Shown here in pieces: positions 45,789 to 53,748 of a stretch of DNA of 64,000 nt. The translations under genes were made by a program, and so were the position numbers. The DNA is taken from the NCBI RefSeq assembly GCF_002210295.1, contig NZ_MWQH01000003.1, positions 62,001-126,000 on the forward strand, given 5' to 3'. Position 1 is the stretch's first letter. Every line of letters begins with the position of its first letter. The notes under the pieces were generated by a model, which did no database searches, was not told where the DNA came from, and saw only the letters and a program-made list of their open reading frames with translations. This stretch comes from Fibrobacter sp. UWB5. GTDB lineage: Bacteria; Fibrobacterota; Fibrobacteria; Fibrobacterales; Fibrobacteraceae.

Positions 45789-46564
45789 TGAGCGGACTGA
45801 ATTTGACTTTGAAGATTTGGCGTCAGAAGGATGCCAAGACCAAGGGACAGTTCGAAACTGTCAAGATCAACGATGTTTCTCCGGACATGTCCTTCCTGGA
45901 AATGCTCGACATCGTGAACGAAGAACAGATGAAGCAGGGCAAGGAAGGCTTCGCCTTCGACCACGACTGCCGCGAAGGTATTTGTGGTATGTGCTCCCTC
46001 GTCATCAACGGTATGCCGCACGGTCCTGACCATGCAACGACTACCTGCCAGCTTCACATGCGCAAGTTCAAGGATGGCGACACCATCGTGATCGAACCGT
46101 GGCGCGCCGCCGCATTCCCGGTTATCCGTGACTGCGCCGTTGACCGTACCGCCTTCGACCGCATCATCCAGGCTGGCGGCTTCGTTTCTGTGAACACTGG
46201 TGCCGCTCCTGAAGCATCCACGATTCCGGTTCCCAAGGCTGATGCCGACCGCGCCTTTGACGCTGCCGCCTGTATCGGTTGCGGTGCCTGCGTGGCCGCT
46301 TGTAAGAACGCTTCTGCAATGCTCTTCGTTTCTGCGAAGGTCTCTCACCTCAGCTTCTTGCCGCAGGGCAAGGTCGAGGCCAAGAAGCGCGTTCTCGCCA
46401 TGGTCGCTCAGATGGACAAGGAAGGCTTCGGCAACTGCACGAACCTTTACGAATGCCAGGCTGCATGCCCGAAGGGTATCACCGTGGATTACATCGCCAA
46501 GATGAACCGCGAATACCTCGGCGCTACCGTGACCTACGCCGAAAAGGTGTACGGCAAGGATTAA
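45788..46564 (+). CDS. sdhB: Succinate dehydrogenase/fumarate reductase iron-sulfur subunit
   Basis: 258 residues with three cluster sites: [15 protein letters not shown] for [2Fe-2S], [15 protein letters not shown] for [4Fe-4S] and [15 protein letters not shown] for [3Fe-4S] or [4Fe-4S]. Ends the sdhCAB operon at a strong terminator. Electron wire between SdhA and the haem subunit. Confidence 0.97.
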   Translation: MSGLNLTLKIWRQKDAKTKGQFETVKINDVSPDMSFLEMLDIVNEEQMKQGKEGFAFDHDCREGICGMCSLVINGMPHGPDHATTTCQLHMRKFKDGDTIVIEPWRAAAFPVIRDCAVDRTAFDRIIQAGGFVSVNTGAAPEASTIPVPKADADRAFDAAACIGCGACVAACKNASAMLFVSAKVSHLSFLPQGKVEAKKRVLAMVAQMDKEGFGNCTNLYECQAACPKGITVDYIAKMNREYLGATVTYAEKVYGKD

Positions 46565-46588
46565 TTCCTAACCAAACCAGCATTAAAA

Positions 46589-46615
46589 AGGACCGCAGCA
46601 ATGCGGCCCTTTTTT
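46589..46615 (+). terminator. Terminator of sdhCAB
   Basis: AGGACCGCA / TGCGGCCCT stem with a GCAA loop and one A/C mismatch, followed by six T. Near-identical to the terminator at 50256. Confidence 0.93.
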
Positions 46616-46631
46616 AATTCGTTTTTTTTTT

Positions 46632-46702
46632 GCACCGAAGGTGCCCACGAAGAAACTTGTTTCGAGTGCAGGGAGGGTTTTAGGGAGGGCTGAGCCCTCC
46701 CT
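46632..46702. repeat. Cluster of intergenic palindromes
   Basis: GCACC GAA GGTGC (46632-46644) is followed by GGGAGGGTTTTAGGGAGGG, whose second half forms the stem AGGGAGGG / CCCTCCCT (46682-46689, 46695-46702). A similar GGGTTTTAGGG plus hairpin arrangement occurs on the other strand near 55410-55445. No T tract on either side is adequate for a terminator. Confidence 0.65.
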
Positions 46703-46709
46703 TGTCATT

Positions 46710-47156
46710 TTAGTTGGTGTTCAAGGTTCTTCCGTCTGAACAGTAGTATGATGTGAGTGAACCTTCTGCTTGCAGGTTTTTCATGTCGCAGGTTTCGGCA
46801 ATTTCTCTGATCTTGCGCCGCGTTTCGCTCCAAGTCTCAAGGGTGGCGTCTTCGCGCTTGCCAAGGTTGACTTGTAGGTCGTGAGCAATCAAGGCTTGTT
46901 CGACAATTTGTTTTTCACAGTCGGTGTAGCCCTCGTTTTTGAATTTTTCGACGTCGAATACCGGGTCGCAATCGTATGAATAATCATAGGGGTCTTCGCC
47001 GCCGTATGCGCAGGCAATCATCTGGATGGCGACAGAAGAAAGGAGCAGTTGAGCCCAGTATTTGCGAATGAATTTGAATGGATTGCCGATTTTGGCGTTG
47101 TTGCTCCAGAAAAGCGAACAAGCGAATATGCTGATGTGGCGGAATAAATTTCTCAT
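46710..47156 (-). CDS. Hypothetical membrane-anchored or lipoprotein
   Basis: 148 residues from Met 47156, with a GAGG before it. A hydrophobic stretch (WAQLLLSSVAIQMIACAYGG) ends in a lipobox-like MIAC, so it could be a lipoprotein translated from a later start. The mature part is acidic with five Cys (YDCDPVFD, YTDCEKQI, AETCDMKN, YYCSDGRT) that suggest disulfides outside the cytoplasm. Not recognised. Divergent from the barrel gene 63 bases away. Confidence 0.65.
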   Translation of the reverse strand: MRNLFRHISIFACSLFWSNNAKIGNPFKFIRKYWAQLLLSSVAIQMIACAYGGEDPYDYSYDCDPVFDVEKFKNEGYTDCEKQIVEQALIAHDLQVNLGKREDATLETWSETRRKIREIAETCDMKNLQAEGSLTSYYCSDGRTLNTN

Positions 47157-47219
47157 GCCAGTGTCCTCGACCCTTTGTTTACAATTTAGAAATAGTTTAT
47201 ATTTGCTGTAGGAGCCGAG

Positions 47220-47936
47220 ATGAAAAGAATTCAAATTTGCCTTTTTGCGCTATTGCTGGCGTCGCTTGCTTTTGCAGAAGAAGCGTCGTCTTTAAAATCG
47301 CATTATTGGGGTGGTCACCTGATGTGGGGCTTTGACTACGTGTGGGATAATGCGCCGGTAAAGGGAACTTTCGGCTCGTCCAAAGAAGGCGTTACAAAAT
47401 TGAGTTTGGCTTCTGGGCCGGGATTTGCCTTTGAACTTGGGACTTCGTATTGGTATCGTTTGAACCCAATCGTCGGATTTGTGGGCGAGGCTGCTTTTAG
47501 ATTCTACGCTATTTCTCTAGAGGGGGATGTTTACAGCCTTCCGCCAGAGGACCCTTATGAAGATGAAGCAAGATTTAACCTATATGCGTATAGCTTTGTG
47601 TTTCCGGTATTGGTACGCGTTTTGCCATCGTCGAAGTTTTATGTAGAAGCGGGCCCTCAATTTAACTTGAATGTGGGGGGATCCATTGTGGGTGTAGAGG
47701 TCGATGATTCTTTTGACTTTGATGCGGACGACTTTGGCTGGGCGCTTATTTTGGGCTTGGGATGTCCTATGGTCACTAGTGAGGGCGGGCTTACTTTGGG
47801 AGTGCGCTTTGCCATCGATATGACCCGCATCGAAAAAGAGGGAATTGTCGAGATGACAAAAGGGGCCGCTTACCGAGAAGCGTCCCCAATGAAGATTTGG
47901 AGCCTGCAGTTTAACGTTACAGCCTATTTCTTGTAG
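47220..47936 (+). CDS. Outer membrane beta-barrel protein, unknown role
   Basis: 238 residues. Signal peptide (QICLFALLLASLAFA), then alternating strands with Gly/aromatic spacing (FYVEAGPQFNLNVGG, LTLGVRFAIDMTRIEKEG) and a terminal strand ending in Leu (SLQFNVTAYFL), the pattern of small porin-like barrels. Contains acidic loops (PPEDPYEDEARFN, DSFDFDADDFG). Not assignable to a specific family. Confidence 0.78.
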   Translation: MKRIQICLFALLLASLAFAEEASSLKSHYWGGHLMWGFDYVWDNAPVKGTFGSSKEGVTKLSLASGPGFAFELGTSYWYRLNPIVGFVGEAAFRFYAISLEGDVYSLPPEDPYEDEARFNLYAYSFVFPVLVRVLPSSKFYVEAGPQFNLNVGGSIVGVEVDDSFDFDADDFGWALILGLGCPMVTSEGGLTLGVRFAIDMTRIEKEGIVEMTKGAAYREASPMKIWSLQFNVTAYFL

Positions 47937-47988
47937 GTTTAATTCTAACGTTTTTTTTCTATTTTTAGCTCCATAAAAGGAGTTTTCT

Positions 47989-48777
47989 ATGAAAAAGTTT
48001 TTTGCAATGCTTGCGGCGTTTGCTTGTGCCGCTGTATTCTCTGCCTGTAACGACCAAAAGGCAGAACAGCCTACTGCTGATGAATCCCTGAACAAGGTGA
48101 AGGCTGCAGGCGAGTTCGTGCTCGGCCTCGATGACTCTTTCCCGCCGATGGGGTTCCGCGACAAAGACAACAACATCGTTGGCTTTGATATTGACCTTGC
48201 TACAGAAGTTTGCGCTCGCCTGGGCGTGAAGCTCAAGACGCAGCCGATTTCCTGGGATGCGAAGGAACAGGAACTGAACACCGGCAAGATTGACTGCATC
48301 TGGAACGGCATGAGCGTGGACAGCGCCCGCGCCGCCGCGATGAACTTGAGTGACGCCTACCTCAAGAACCGCATGATTTTCACGGTGAAGGACAAGGCTC
48401 TTGCAAATCTCGCTGCCCTCGCCGGCAAGAAGATTGCCGTGCAGAACGGTTCTACCGCCCAGAAGTTGCTGGATGCCTCCGAAGCGGGCAAGGCCGCCAA
48501 GGAAATCGTCCCGTTTGACGACAACCAGACGGCGCTCATGGATTTGGACAAGGGCGGCGTGGATGCCGTGTTCCTGGACGAAATCGTGGCCAAGTACTGG
48601 ATTGTGACGAATGCGAAGGACTACACTGTGCTCGAGGAAGGCCTCTCCGACGAAGTCTATGCCGTGGGTTTCCGCAAGAAGGACCAGGCCCTGCGTGATG
48701 CCGTGAACTCTACCCTGGCTGCCATGAAGGCCGACGGCAAGTTCGACGAAATCTCTGCCAAGTGGTTTGGCAAGTAA
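47989..48777 (+). CDS. Amino acid ABC transporter substrate-binding lipoprotein 1
   Basis: 262 residues, family 3 binding protein. Lipobox FSAC with Cys20; ligand-binding landmarks are FVLGLDDSFPPMGF, NIVGFDIDLATEVCARLGV, IDCIWNGMSVDSARA and VDAVFLDEIVAKYW. The stop overlaps the permease start (TAATG). It heads the operon binding protein-permease-ATPase. Polar amino acid (perhaps cystine or basic residue) import inferred from family. Confidence 0.93.
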   Translation: MKKFFAMLAAFACAAVFSACNDQKAEQPTADESLNKVKAAGEFVLGLDDSFPPMGFRDKDNNIVGFDIDLATEVCARLGVKLKTQPISWDAKEQELNTGKIDCIWNGMSVDSARAAAMNLSDAYLKNRMIFTVKDKALANLAALAGKKIAVQNGSTAQKLLDASEAGKAAKEIVPFDDNQTALMDLDKGGVDAVFLDEIVAKYWIVTNAKDYTVLEEGLSDEVYAVGFRKKDQALRDAVNSTLAAMKADGKFDEISAKWFGK

Positions 48778-49436
48778 TGTCGGAATTGTCAACGCTTTTG
48801 CCTATCCTTTGGGGCGGCTTCTGCACGACGCTCGCCATTTTCGGGCTTACGCTCCTGTTCTCGATTCCGTTGGGTCTGCTCATTGCGGTTCTCAAGATGA
48901 GCAAGTGGCGCGTGGTGCGTTACCCGGTGTCTTTCTACATCTCGGTGATGCGCGGAACGCCGCTCTTGTTGCAGATTGTGGCCATTTATTTCGGCTCGTA
49001 TTACCTGAGCGAATATTCGGGACTAGGCTTTTCGTTTGACCGTTTCCCGGCGGTGATTGTCGCATTCTCGATAAACTATGCGGCGTACTTTGCCGAAATT
49101 TTCCGCGGCGGAATCCAGTCGATTCCTAAAGGACAGTACGAGGCCGCCTACATGCTCGGCATGACCCGTACGCAGACATTCTTCCGCATCATTTTACCGC
49201 AGGTGGTAAAGCGTGTGGTGCCCGCGAGTGCAAACGAAGTGATTACCTTGGTGAAGGATACATCGCTTGCGCAGGTGATTGCGGTGACGGAACTTTTTGC
49301 ATTGGCCAAGAAACAGCAGGCGGCATATGCCAGCATTTATCCGCTGTTTGTGGCAGGTGTGTTCTACTATGTGGCAAACCTTTTGCTGAGCGTGCTTTTC
49401 GCCTATCTGGAACGCAAGCTCAATTACTATAAGTGA
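48777..49436 (+). CDS. Amino acid ABC transporter permease
   Basis: 219 residues with about five helices. The HisM/ArtQ-type features VMRGTPLLLQIVAIYFGSYY and the EAA loop QYEAAYMLGMTRTQTFFRII are present. ATG 48777 lies inside the previous stop codon. Single permease gene, so a homodimer is expected. Confidence 0.93.
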   Translation: MSELSTLLPILWGGFCTTLAIFGLTLLFSIPLGLLIAVLKMSKWRVVRYPVSFYISVMRGTPLLLQIVAIYFGSYYLSEYSGLGFSFDRFPAVIVAFSINYAAYFAEIFRGGIQSIPKGQYEAAYMLGMTRTQTFFRIILPQVVKRVVPASANEVITLVKDTSLAQVIAVTELFALAKKQQAAYASIYPLFVAGVFYYVANLLLSVLFAYLERKLNYYK

Positions 49437-49444
49437 GGCGTGGA

Positions 49445-50239
49445 ATGGAAAACGTGAATGAATCTGCGCCGATCCTCAAGGTAGAACACGTCAAGAAGTC
49501 CTTTGGCGACTTGCATGTGCTCAAGGATATTTCTTTTGACCTGAAGGCGGGCGAGGTGCTCTCGATTATCGGACCCAGCGGCTCCGGCAAGAGTACGCTG
49601 TTGCGCTGCCTTACCCAGCTCGAAGCGGTTGACGGCGGCCTGGTGCAGGTCGACGGCAAGGACATGGTAGTCCCCAACACATCGGCGAAGGGCTCAGCAG
49701 TCAAGTACGCGCCGGCGAAAACGCTCCGCGATATTCGACTTTCTACGGGGCTCGTGTTCCAGAACTTCAACTTGTTCCCGCATTTGACGGTGCTTCAGAA
49801 CCTTTGCCTCGCTCCGGTGCGTGTGCTTGGGGACGAACGCAAAGAAGCCCGCGCCATGGGTCGATTCTTGCTCAAGCGCATGGGCCTCGAAGGCAAGGAG
49901 AAGGCTTACCCCTGCGAACTCAGCGGCGGCCAGCAGCAGCGCGTGTCCATTGCCCGCGCACTCGCGATGAACCCTAAGATTCTTTTCTTCGACGAGCCGA
50001 CCTCTGCGCTAGACCCGGAACTCACTGGCGAAGTGCTCAAGATTATCAAGAAACTTGCCGAAGACAAGATGACCATGGTCATCGTGACGCATGAAATGGC
50101 TTTTGCCCGTGATGTGGCGGATAAGGTCATCTTTATGGATGGTGGCGTTATCGTGGAGCAGGGAAGCCCTGATTTCGTGTTCAACCAGTCCGGGAACGAA
50201 CGCTTGTCGCAATTCTTGTCAAGATTTTCTAAAAATTGA
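49445..50239 (+). CDS. Amino acid ABC transporter ATP-binding protein
   Basis: 264 residues. Walker A GPSGSGKSTLLR (near 42), Q-loop FQNFNLFPHLTV, signature LSGGQQQRVSIARAL, Walker B ILFFDEPTSALDPEL and switch His in VTHEMAFARDVA. Start ATG 49445 with GGCGTGG upstream. Followed by a terminator, so it ends the transporter operon proper. Confidence 0.96.
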   Translation: MENVNESAPILKVEHVKKSFGDLHVLKDISFDLKAGEVLSIIGPSGSGKSTLLRCLTQLEAVDGGLVQVDGKDMVVPNTSAKGSAVKYAPAKTLRDIRLSTGLVFQNFNLFPHLTVLQNLCLAPVRVLGDERKEARAMGRFLLKRMGLEGKEKAYPCELSGGQQQRVSIARALAMNPKILFFDEPTSALDPELTGEVLKIIKKLAEDKMTMVIVTHEMAFARDVADKVIFMDGGVIVEQGSPDFVFNQSGNERLSQFLSRFSKN

Positions 50240-50255
50240 TTTCTTGTAACATAAA

Positions 50256-50284
50256 AAGGGACCGCGGCGATGCGGCCCTTTTTA
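50256..50284 (+). terminator. Terminator of the ABC transporter operon
   Basis: AAGGG(A)CCGC and GCGGCCCTT form a hairpin with a single bulge, followed by T residues; the core GGACCGC-GCGGCCC is shared with the terminator at 46589. Confidence 0.93.
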
Positions 50285-50355
50285 CATTTTTTAGCAGTTA
50301 GCTTGCTCCTGTCGCTTTTTTTTTCTTATTTTTTAAGGCGAAGAAGGATTGTAAA

Positions 50356-51123
50356 GTGAAAAAGATTTTTGCGTTTATAGCCTTTATCGCCTTTGTTGTG
50401 GCTATCATCGGTTGTGAAAAAAGAGATGATTCCTACAAGAAGGTTATTGAAAAGGGGGAATTAACCATTGGCCTCGATGCCTATTATCCGCCAATGGGTT
50501 TTTATGACCAAGATGGCGACATCGTTGGCTTTGATATAGATCTCGCCGTAGAGGTTTGTGCCCGTATGGGTATCAAACTCAAGACGGTTCCGATTAATTG
50601 GGACAACAAGGAACATGAATTGAATTCGGGTGCAATTGACTGCATCTGGAATGGCATGAGTGTCGATAGTTCCCGCGCTTCGACCATGAGCTTGAGCGAT
50701 CCGTACTTTAATAATGGCATGTTTTTTGTAGTGAAGGATTCTTCGCTTGCGAATATGGATTCCCTTAAAAATAGGAGAATTGCCTTGCAGAAGGGCTCCA
50801 CTTCGCAAGACCATTTGGTCACATCCGAGATAGGGATGTCCGCTAAGGAAATCGTTGCTTTTGAAGACAACCTCAAGGCGCTTGCGGCATTGGACAGCGG
50901 CGATGTCGATGTTGTGTACATGGATAAAGTCATCGCAGAGTATTTGATTTTTAAATCCAAGAAAGAATACTTCTTGTGGGCGGATCCTCATATTAAAGAA
51001 AAGCTTGCTATCGGTTTCCGCAAGAACGACCTTGCTCTCCGCGATGCCGTAAATGATATGATGAAGGCGATGAAGGTCGATGGTCGTTTTGTGAAAATTT
51101 CAATGAAATGGTTTGGCAAATAA
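50356..51123 (+). CDS. Amino acid ABC transporter substrate-binding lipoprotein 2
   Basis: 255 residues, paralogue of the protein at 47989. Lipobox IIGC with Cys20, then GELTIGLDAYYPPMGFYDQD, IVGFDIDLAVEVCARMG and IDCIWNGMSVDSSRASTM. GTG start at 50356 with AAGAAGGA before it. No permease or ATPase of its own; it probably docks on the transporter upstream with a changed ligand range. Confidence 0.92.
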   Translation: MKKIFAFIAFIAFVVAIIGCEKRDDSYKKVIEKGELTIGLDAYYPPMGFYDQDGDIVGFDIDLAVEVCARMGIKLKTVPINWDNKEHELNSGAIDCIWNGMSVDSSRASTMSLSDPYFNNGMFFVVKDSSLANMDSLKNRRIALQKGSTSQDHLVTSEIGMSAKEIVAFEDNLKALAALDSGDVDVVYMDKVIAEYLIFKSKKEYFLWADPHIKEKLAIGFRKNDLALRDAVNDMMKAMKVDGRFVKISMKWFGK

Positions 51124-51142
51124 GTTTGAAAAGGAAAACGTC

Positions 51143-51928
51143 ATGAACAAGTTTTTCACGGTTATATCTGCCATTGCCTGCGCTGTTGCGCTTTCTGGCT
51201 GCAATGAGAAAAAACAATCCCTGCATTCGGATTATTCATTCGATAGGGTAAAGGCTTCTGGTATTTTGGTCATGGGGCACATGGGTGATTTCCCTCCCAT
51301 GGTCTTTACCGATAAGGACAGCAACGTCGTGGGTTTCGACGTGGACCTGGCGCGTGAAGTATGCTCCCGCTTGGGAGTGAAACTTAAATTGCACTTGATC
51401 CCTTGGGCCGACAAGGAAAAAGAATTGTATACCGGAAATATCGACTGCATCTGGAACGGCATGAGTGTCGATAGCGCCCGTGCTTCTTCCATGAACTTGA
51501 GCGATCCTTACCTTACCAACAGACTGGTTTTCATGGTGAAGAACGAGTCCTACAATAGCTTGGATTCTTTGAAGGGTAAAAGGATCGGCGTTCAGAATGC
51601 ATCGACTGCTTGGTCAATGATTGAACAGTCTGAAATTAAAAAGGATGTCAAGGAAATCGTGCAGTTTGAAACTATGAACCTTGCGCTGGACGCCATGGTG
51701 CAAGATTCTGTCGATGCCGTGTTTATGGATGAAGTCGCTGCCAAGTACTGGAATGTCTTGAACAATAAAAAATATGCCATTTTGGAAGATGGCGTGTTCA
51801 ATGAGTTTTATGCGGTCGGATTCCGCAAAGCTGACAAGGCTCTCCGCGATACAATAAATGCCGTCCTTGCTTCGATGAAGAAAGACGGCAAATTCGTTGA
51901 TGTTACGGTCAAGTGGTTCGGTAAGTAG
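51143..51928 (+). CDS. Amino acid ABC transporter substrate-binding lipoprotein 3
   Basis: 261 residues, third paralogue. Lipobox LSGC with Cys20, then ILVMGHMGDFPPMVFTDKD, VVGFDVDLAREVCSRLG and IDCIWNGMSVDSARASSM. Compared with the other two it has His-Met-Gly in place of the Leu-Asp-Asp/Ala at the first ligand-contact position, hinting at a different specificity. AAAAGG before ATG 51143. It is 19 bases from the second paralogue and convergent with the minus-strand unit that follows. Confidence 0.92.
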   Translation: MNKFFTVISAIACAVALSGCNEKKQSLHSDYSFDRVKASGILVMGHMGDFPPMVFTDKDSNVVGFDVDLAREVCSRLGVKLKLHLIPWADKEKELYTGNIDCIWNGMSVDSARASSMNLSDPYLTNRLVFMVKNESYNSLDSLKGKRIGVQNASTAWSMIEQSEIKKDVKEIVQFETMNLALDAMVQDSVDAVFMDEVAAKYWNVLNNKKYAILEDGVFNEFYAVGFRKADKALRDTINAVLASMKKDGKFVDVTVKWFGK

Positions 51929-52726
51929 TTACCGGTACTGAGCGCTCCAGCGGCGCTTGAAGCGGGGCTCGTCCAGGACTTTAGCCCAGATGAATCCCTT
52001 ACGCACGTCGGTAAGGTTTTTAGTCGAAACAAGGGGTGCGCGGCGCGGAGCCTGTTCGGTTCCACTCACGACATCATTTCCCATGAATGCGGCGGCAGAT
52101 TCACGTGCAGACTTGGCGCGTTCTTCGAGAGCGTTCAGCTCACGCTGGCGCTCCAGTTCCTTGCGGCGCAACTCGTCCATTTCGGCTTCGTGATGCTTGC
52201 GAGCGGCGGATTCTCTTTCTTGCTCGGCACGCTTTTCGTGGAGCAGCAAGTTGTCGAGTTCTTCCATGTCGTGCACTAAAACGTCGCAGTCGCCTTCGCC
52301 CATGTCGCGGCCCACGATGCGGTGGGCTTGCAAATCCATGAGCATTTCGGCGGCGGTGTTTTCGTCAACGTCGAATTCTTCCATCAAGAATTCCAGGTCG
52401 ATAAAATCTACGCCGATAACGACTTCGGCAATGTCGCGAAGCGTCAGCTGCTCTGCGTGCTTACGTTGCACCGGGGGAGTGGGCGGCTCGATATTGCCTT
52501 GCGTCGCTTGGCGCTGGGCGTTTTCGAACTGGCGGATCAAATCTTGCAACGAGCGCGGAGGGGTGTGCCCTTGCGCCGGTTCTTCGGATTCGTCCAGTTC
52601 GTCGTCATCGGTCTGGTATTGCGGCGGCACCTGTTGTTGCTGCTGTTGCTCCCTTCGGTTGGCCGCGACCTTCTTAATGACGATATCGAGAACCCATATT
52701 CCTATGAGAATGAGTAGTCCTTCCAT
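51929..52726 (-). CDS. Membrane-anchored protein with FtsK-gamma-like winged-helix segment
   Basis: 265 residues. N-terminal helix (GLLILIGIWVLDIVIKK), Gln-rich and acidic linker (about 25-60), a segment FIDLEFLMEEFDVDENTAAE with MLMDLQAHRIVG (about 107-140) that resembles the winged-helix gamma domain of FtsK/SpoIIIE, then a charged coiled coil (about 160-215, ERESAARKHHEAEMDELRRK). It starts 5 bases after the floA stop, as the last gene of nfeD-floA. The FtsK likeness is by eye only; role unknown. Confidence 0.72.
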   Translation of the reverse strand: MEGLLILIGIWVLDIVIKKVAANRREQQQQQQVPPQYQTDDDELDESEEPAQGHTPPRSLQDLIRQFENAQRQATQGNIEPPTPPVQRKHAEQLTLRDIAEVVIGVDFIDLEFLMEEFDVDENTAAEMLMDLQAHRIVGRDMGEGDCDVLVHDMEELDNLLLHEKRAEQERESAARKHHEAEMDELRRKELERQRELNALEERAKSARESAAAFMGNDVVSGTEQAPRRAPLVSTKNLTDVRKGFIWAKVLDEPRFKRRWSAQYR

Positions 52727-52731
52727 GGTTA

Positions 52732-53703
52732 CTACTTAGTCTCCGGGGCAGCTCCGATTTCCTTGCGCATCTGCGTGTCGGCTTCGATATTCTTGAGGTT
52801 GTAATAGTCCATTACGCCGAGCTTGCCGTCGCGAAGGGCCGATGCCATAGCCATCGGAATCTGGGCTTCGGCTTCCACGAGTTTCGCCTTCATTTCCATG
52901 ACCTTTGCCTTCATTTCCTGTTCGGCGGCGTATGCCATGGCGCGGCGTTCTTCTGCCTTGGCCTGTGCAATCTTCTTGTCGGCTTCGGCACGGTCGGTTT
53001 CAAGGATAGCGCCAATGTTTTGACCCACGTCCACGTCGGCGATATCGATCGAAAGAATTTCGAATGCGGTGCCGGCGTCAAGGCCGGAGGCAAGTACCTT
53101 TTTAGAAATCATGTTCGGATTTTCGAGCACGTCCTTGTGGCTCTTTGCAGAACCGATCGAAGAAACGATACCTTCGCCCACGCGGGCGACCACAGTGTCT
53201 TCGCCTGCGCCACCCACAAGCTTCTGGATGCTGGCGCGCACGGTAATGCGGGTCACGGCATGCAGCTGAATACCGTCGAGAGCCACGGCGGAAACCTTCG
53301 GCGTTTCAATCACCTTCGGGTTCACGGACATCTGCACGGCTTCGAGCACGTTACGGCCGGCAAGGTCGATGGCGGCGGCTTCCTTGAAGTCGAGCTTGAT
53401 GTTTGCCTTGTTGGCGGCAATCAAAGCCTGGATCACGCGGAGCACGTTACCGCGGGAAAGGTAGTGGGCTTCGAGTAAGTTGGTATCAACCGGGAGGCCA
53501 GCCTTGCAGCTAAGAATGCGGGCTTCCACAATCACCTGCGGCGGCACCTTACGCAGGCGCATACCGATAAGCTGGAAAATGCTCACGTTTGCCTTGGAGA
53601 ACAAGGCCTGCAGCCATAGGCTGAAGAACTTGCCAATAAAGGCGAGCAAGATGATAACGGCAATCGCCGCGATGATGATTCCAACGATAAGGAGTGTATC
53701 CAT
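52732..53703 (-). CDS. floA: Flotillin-like protein FloA (UPF0365)
   Basis: 323 residues. One N-terminal helix, [21 protein letters not shown], an SPFH/PHB-like core ([27 protein letters not shown]-type [15 protein letters not shown]) and a C-terminal coiled coil ([20 protein letters not shown]). FloA organises functional membrane microdomains and is normally encoded with an NfeD protease, as here. Codon use is even with its neighbours. Confidence 0.95.
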   Translation of the reverse strand: MDTLLIVGIIIAAIAVIILLAFIGKFFSLWLQALFSKANVSIFQLIGMRLRKVPPQVIVEARILSCKAGLPVDTNLLEAHYLSRGNVLRVIQALIAANKANIKLDFKEAAAIDLAGRNVLEAVQMSVNPKVIETPKVSAVALDGIQLHAVTRITVRASIQKLVGGAGEDTVVARVGEGIVSSIGSAKSHKDVLENPNMISKKVLASGLDAGTAFEILSIDIADVDVGQNIGAILETDRAEADKKIAQAKAEERRAMAYAAEQEMKAKVMEMKAKLVEAEAQIPMAMASALRDGKLGVMDYYNLKNIEADTQMRKEIGAAPETK

Positions 53704-53748
53704 TATTTGTCTCCGTTTTTTTTGTTTTAAAATTCTTGTTTGACGAAA

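Noticed and set aside
50356-51928. Second complete ABC transporter
   Set aside because: Only binding proteins are present; no permease or ATPase frame exists in the interval.
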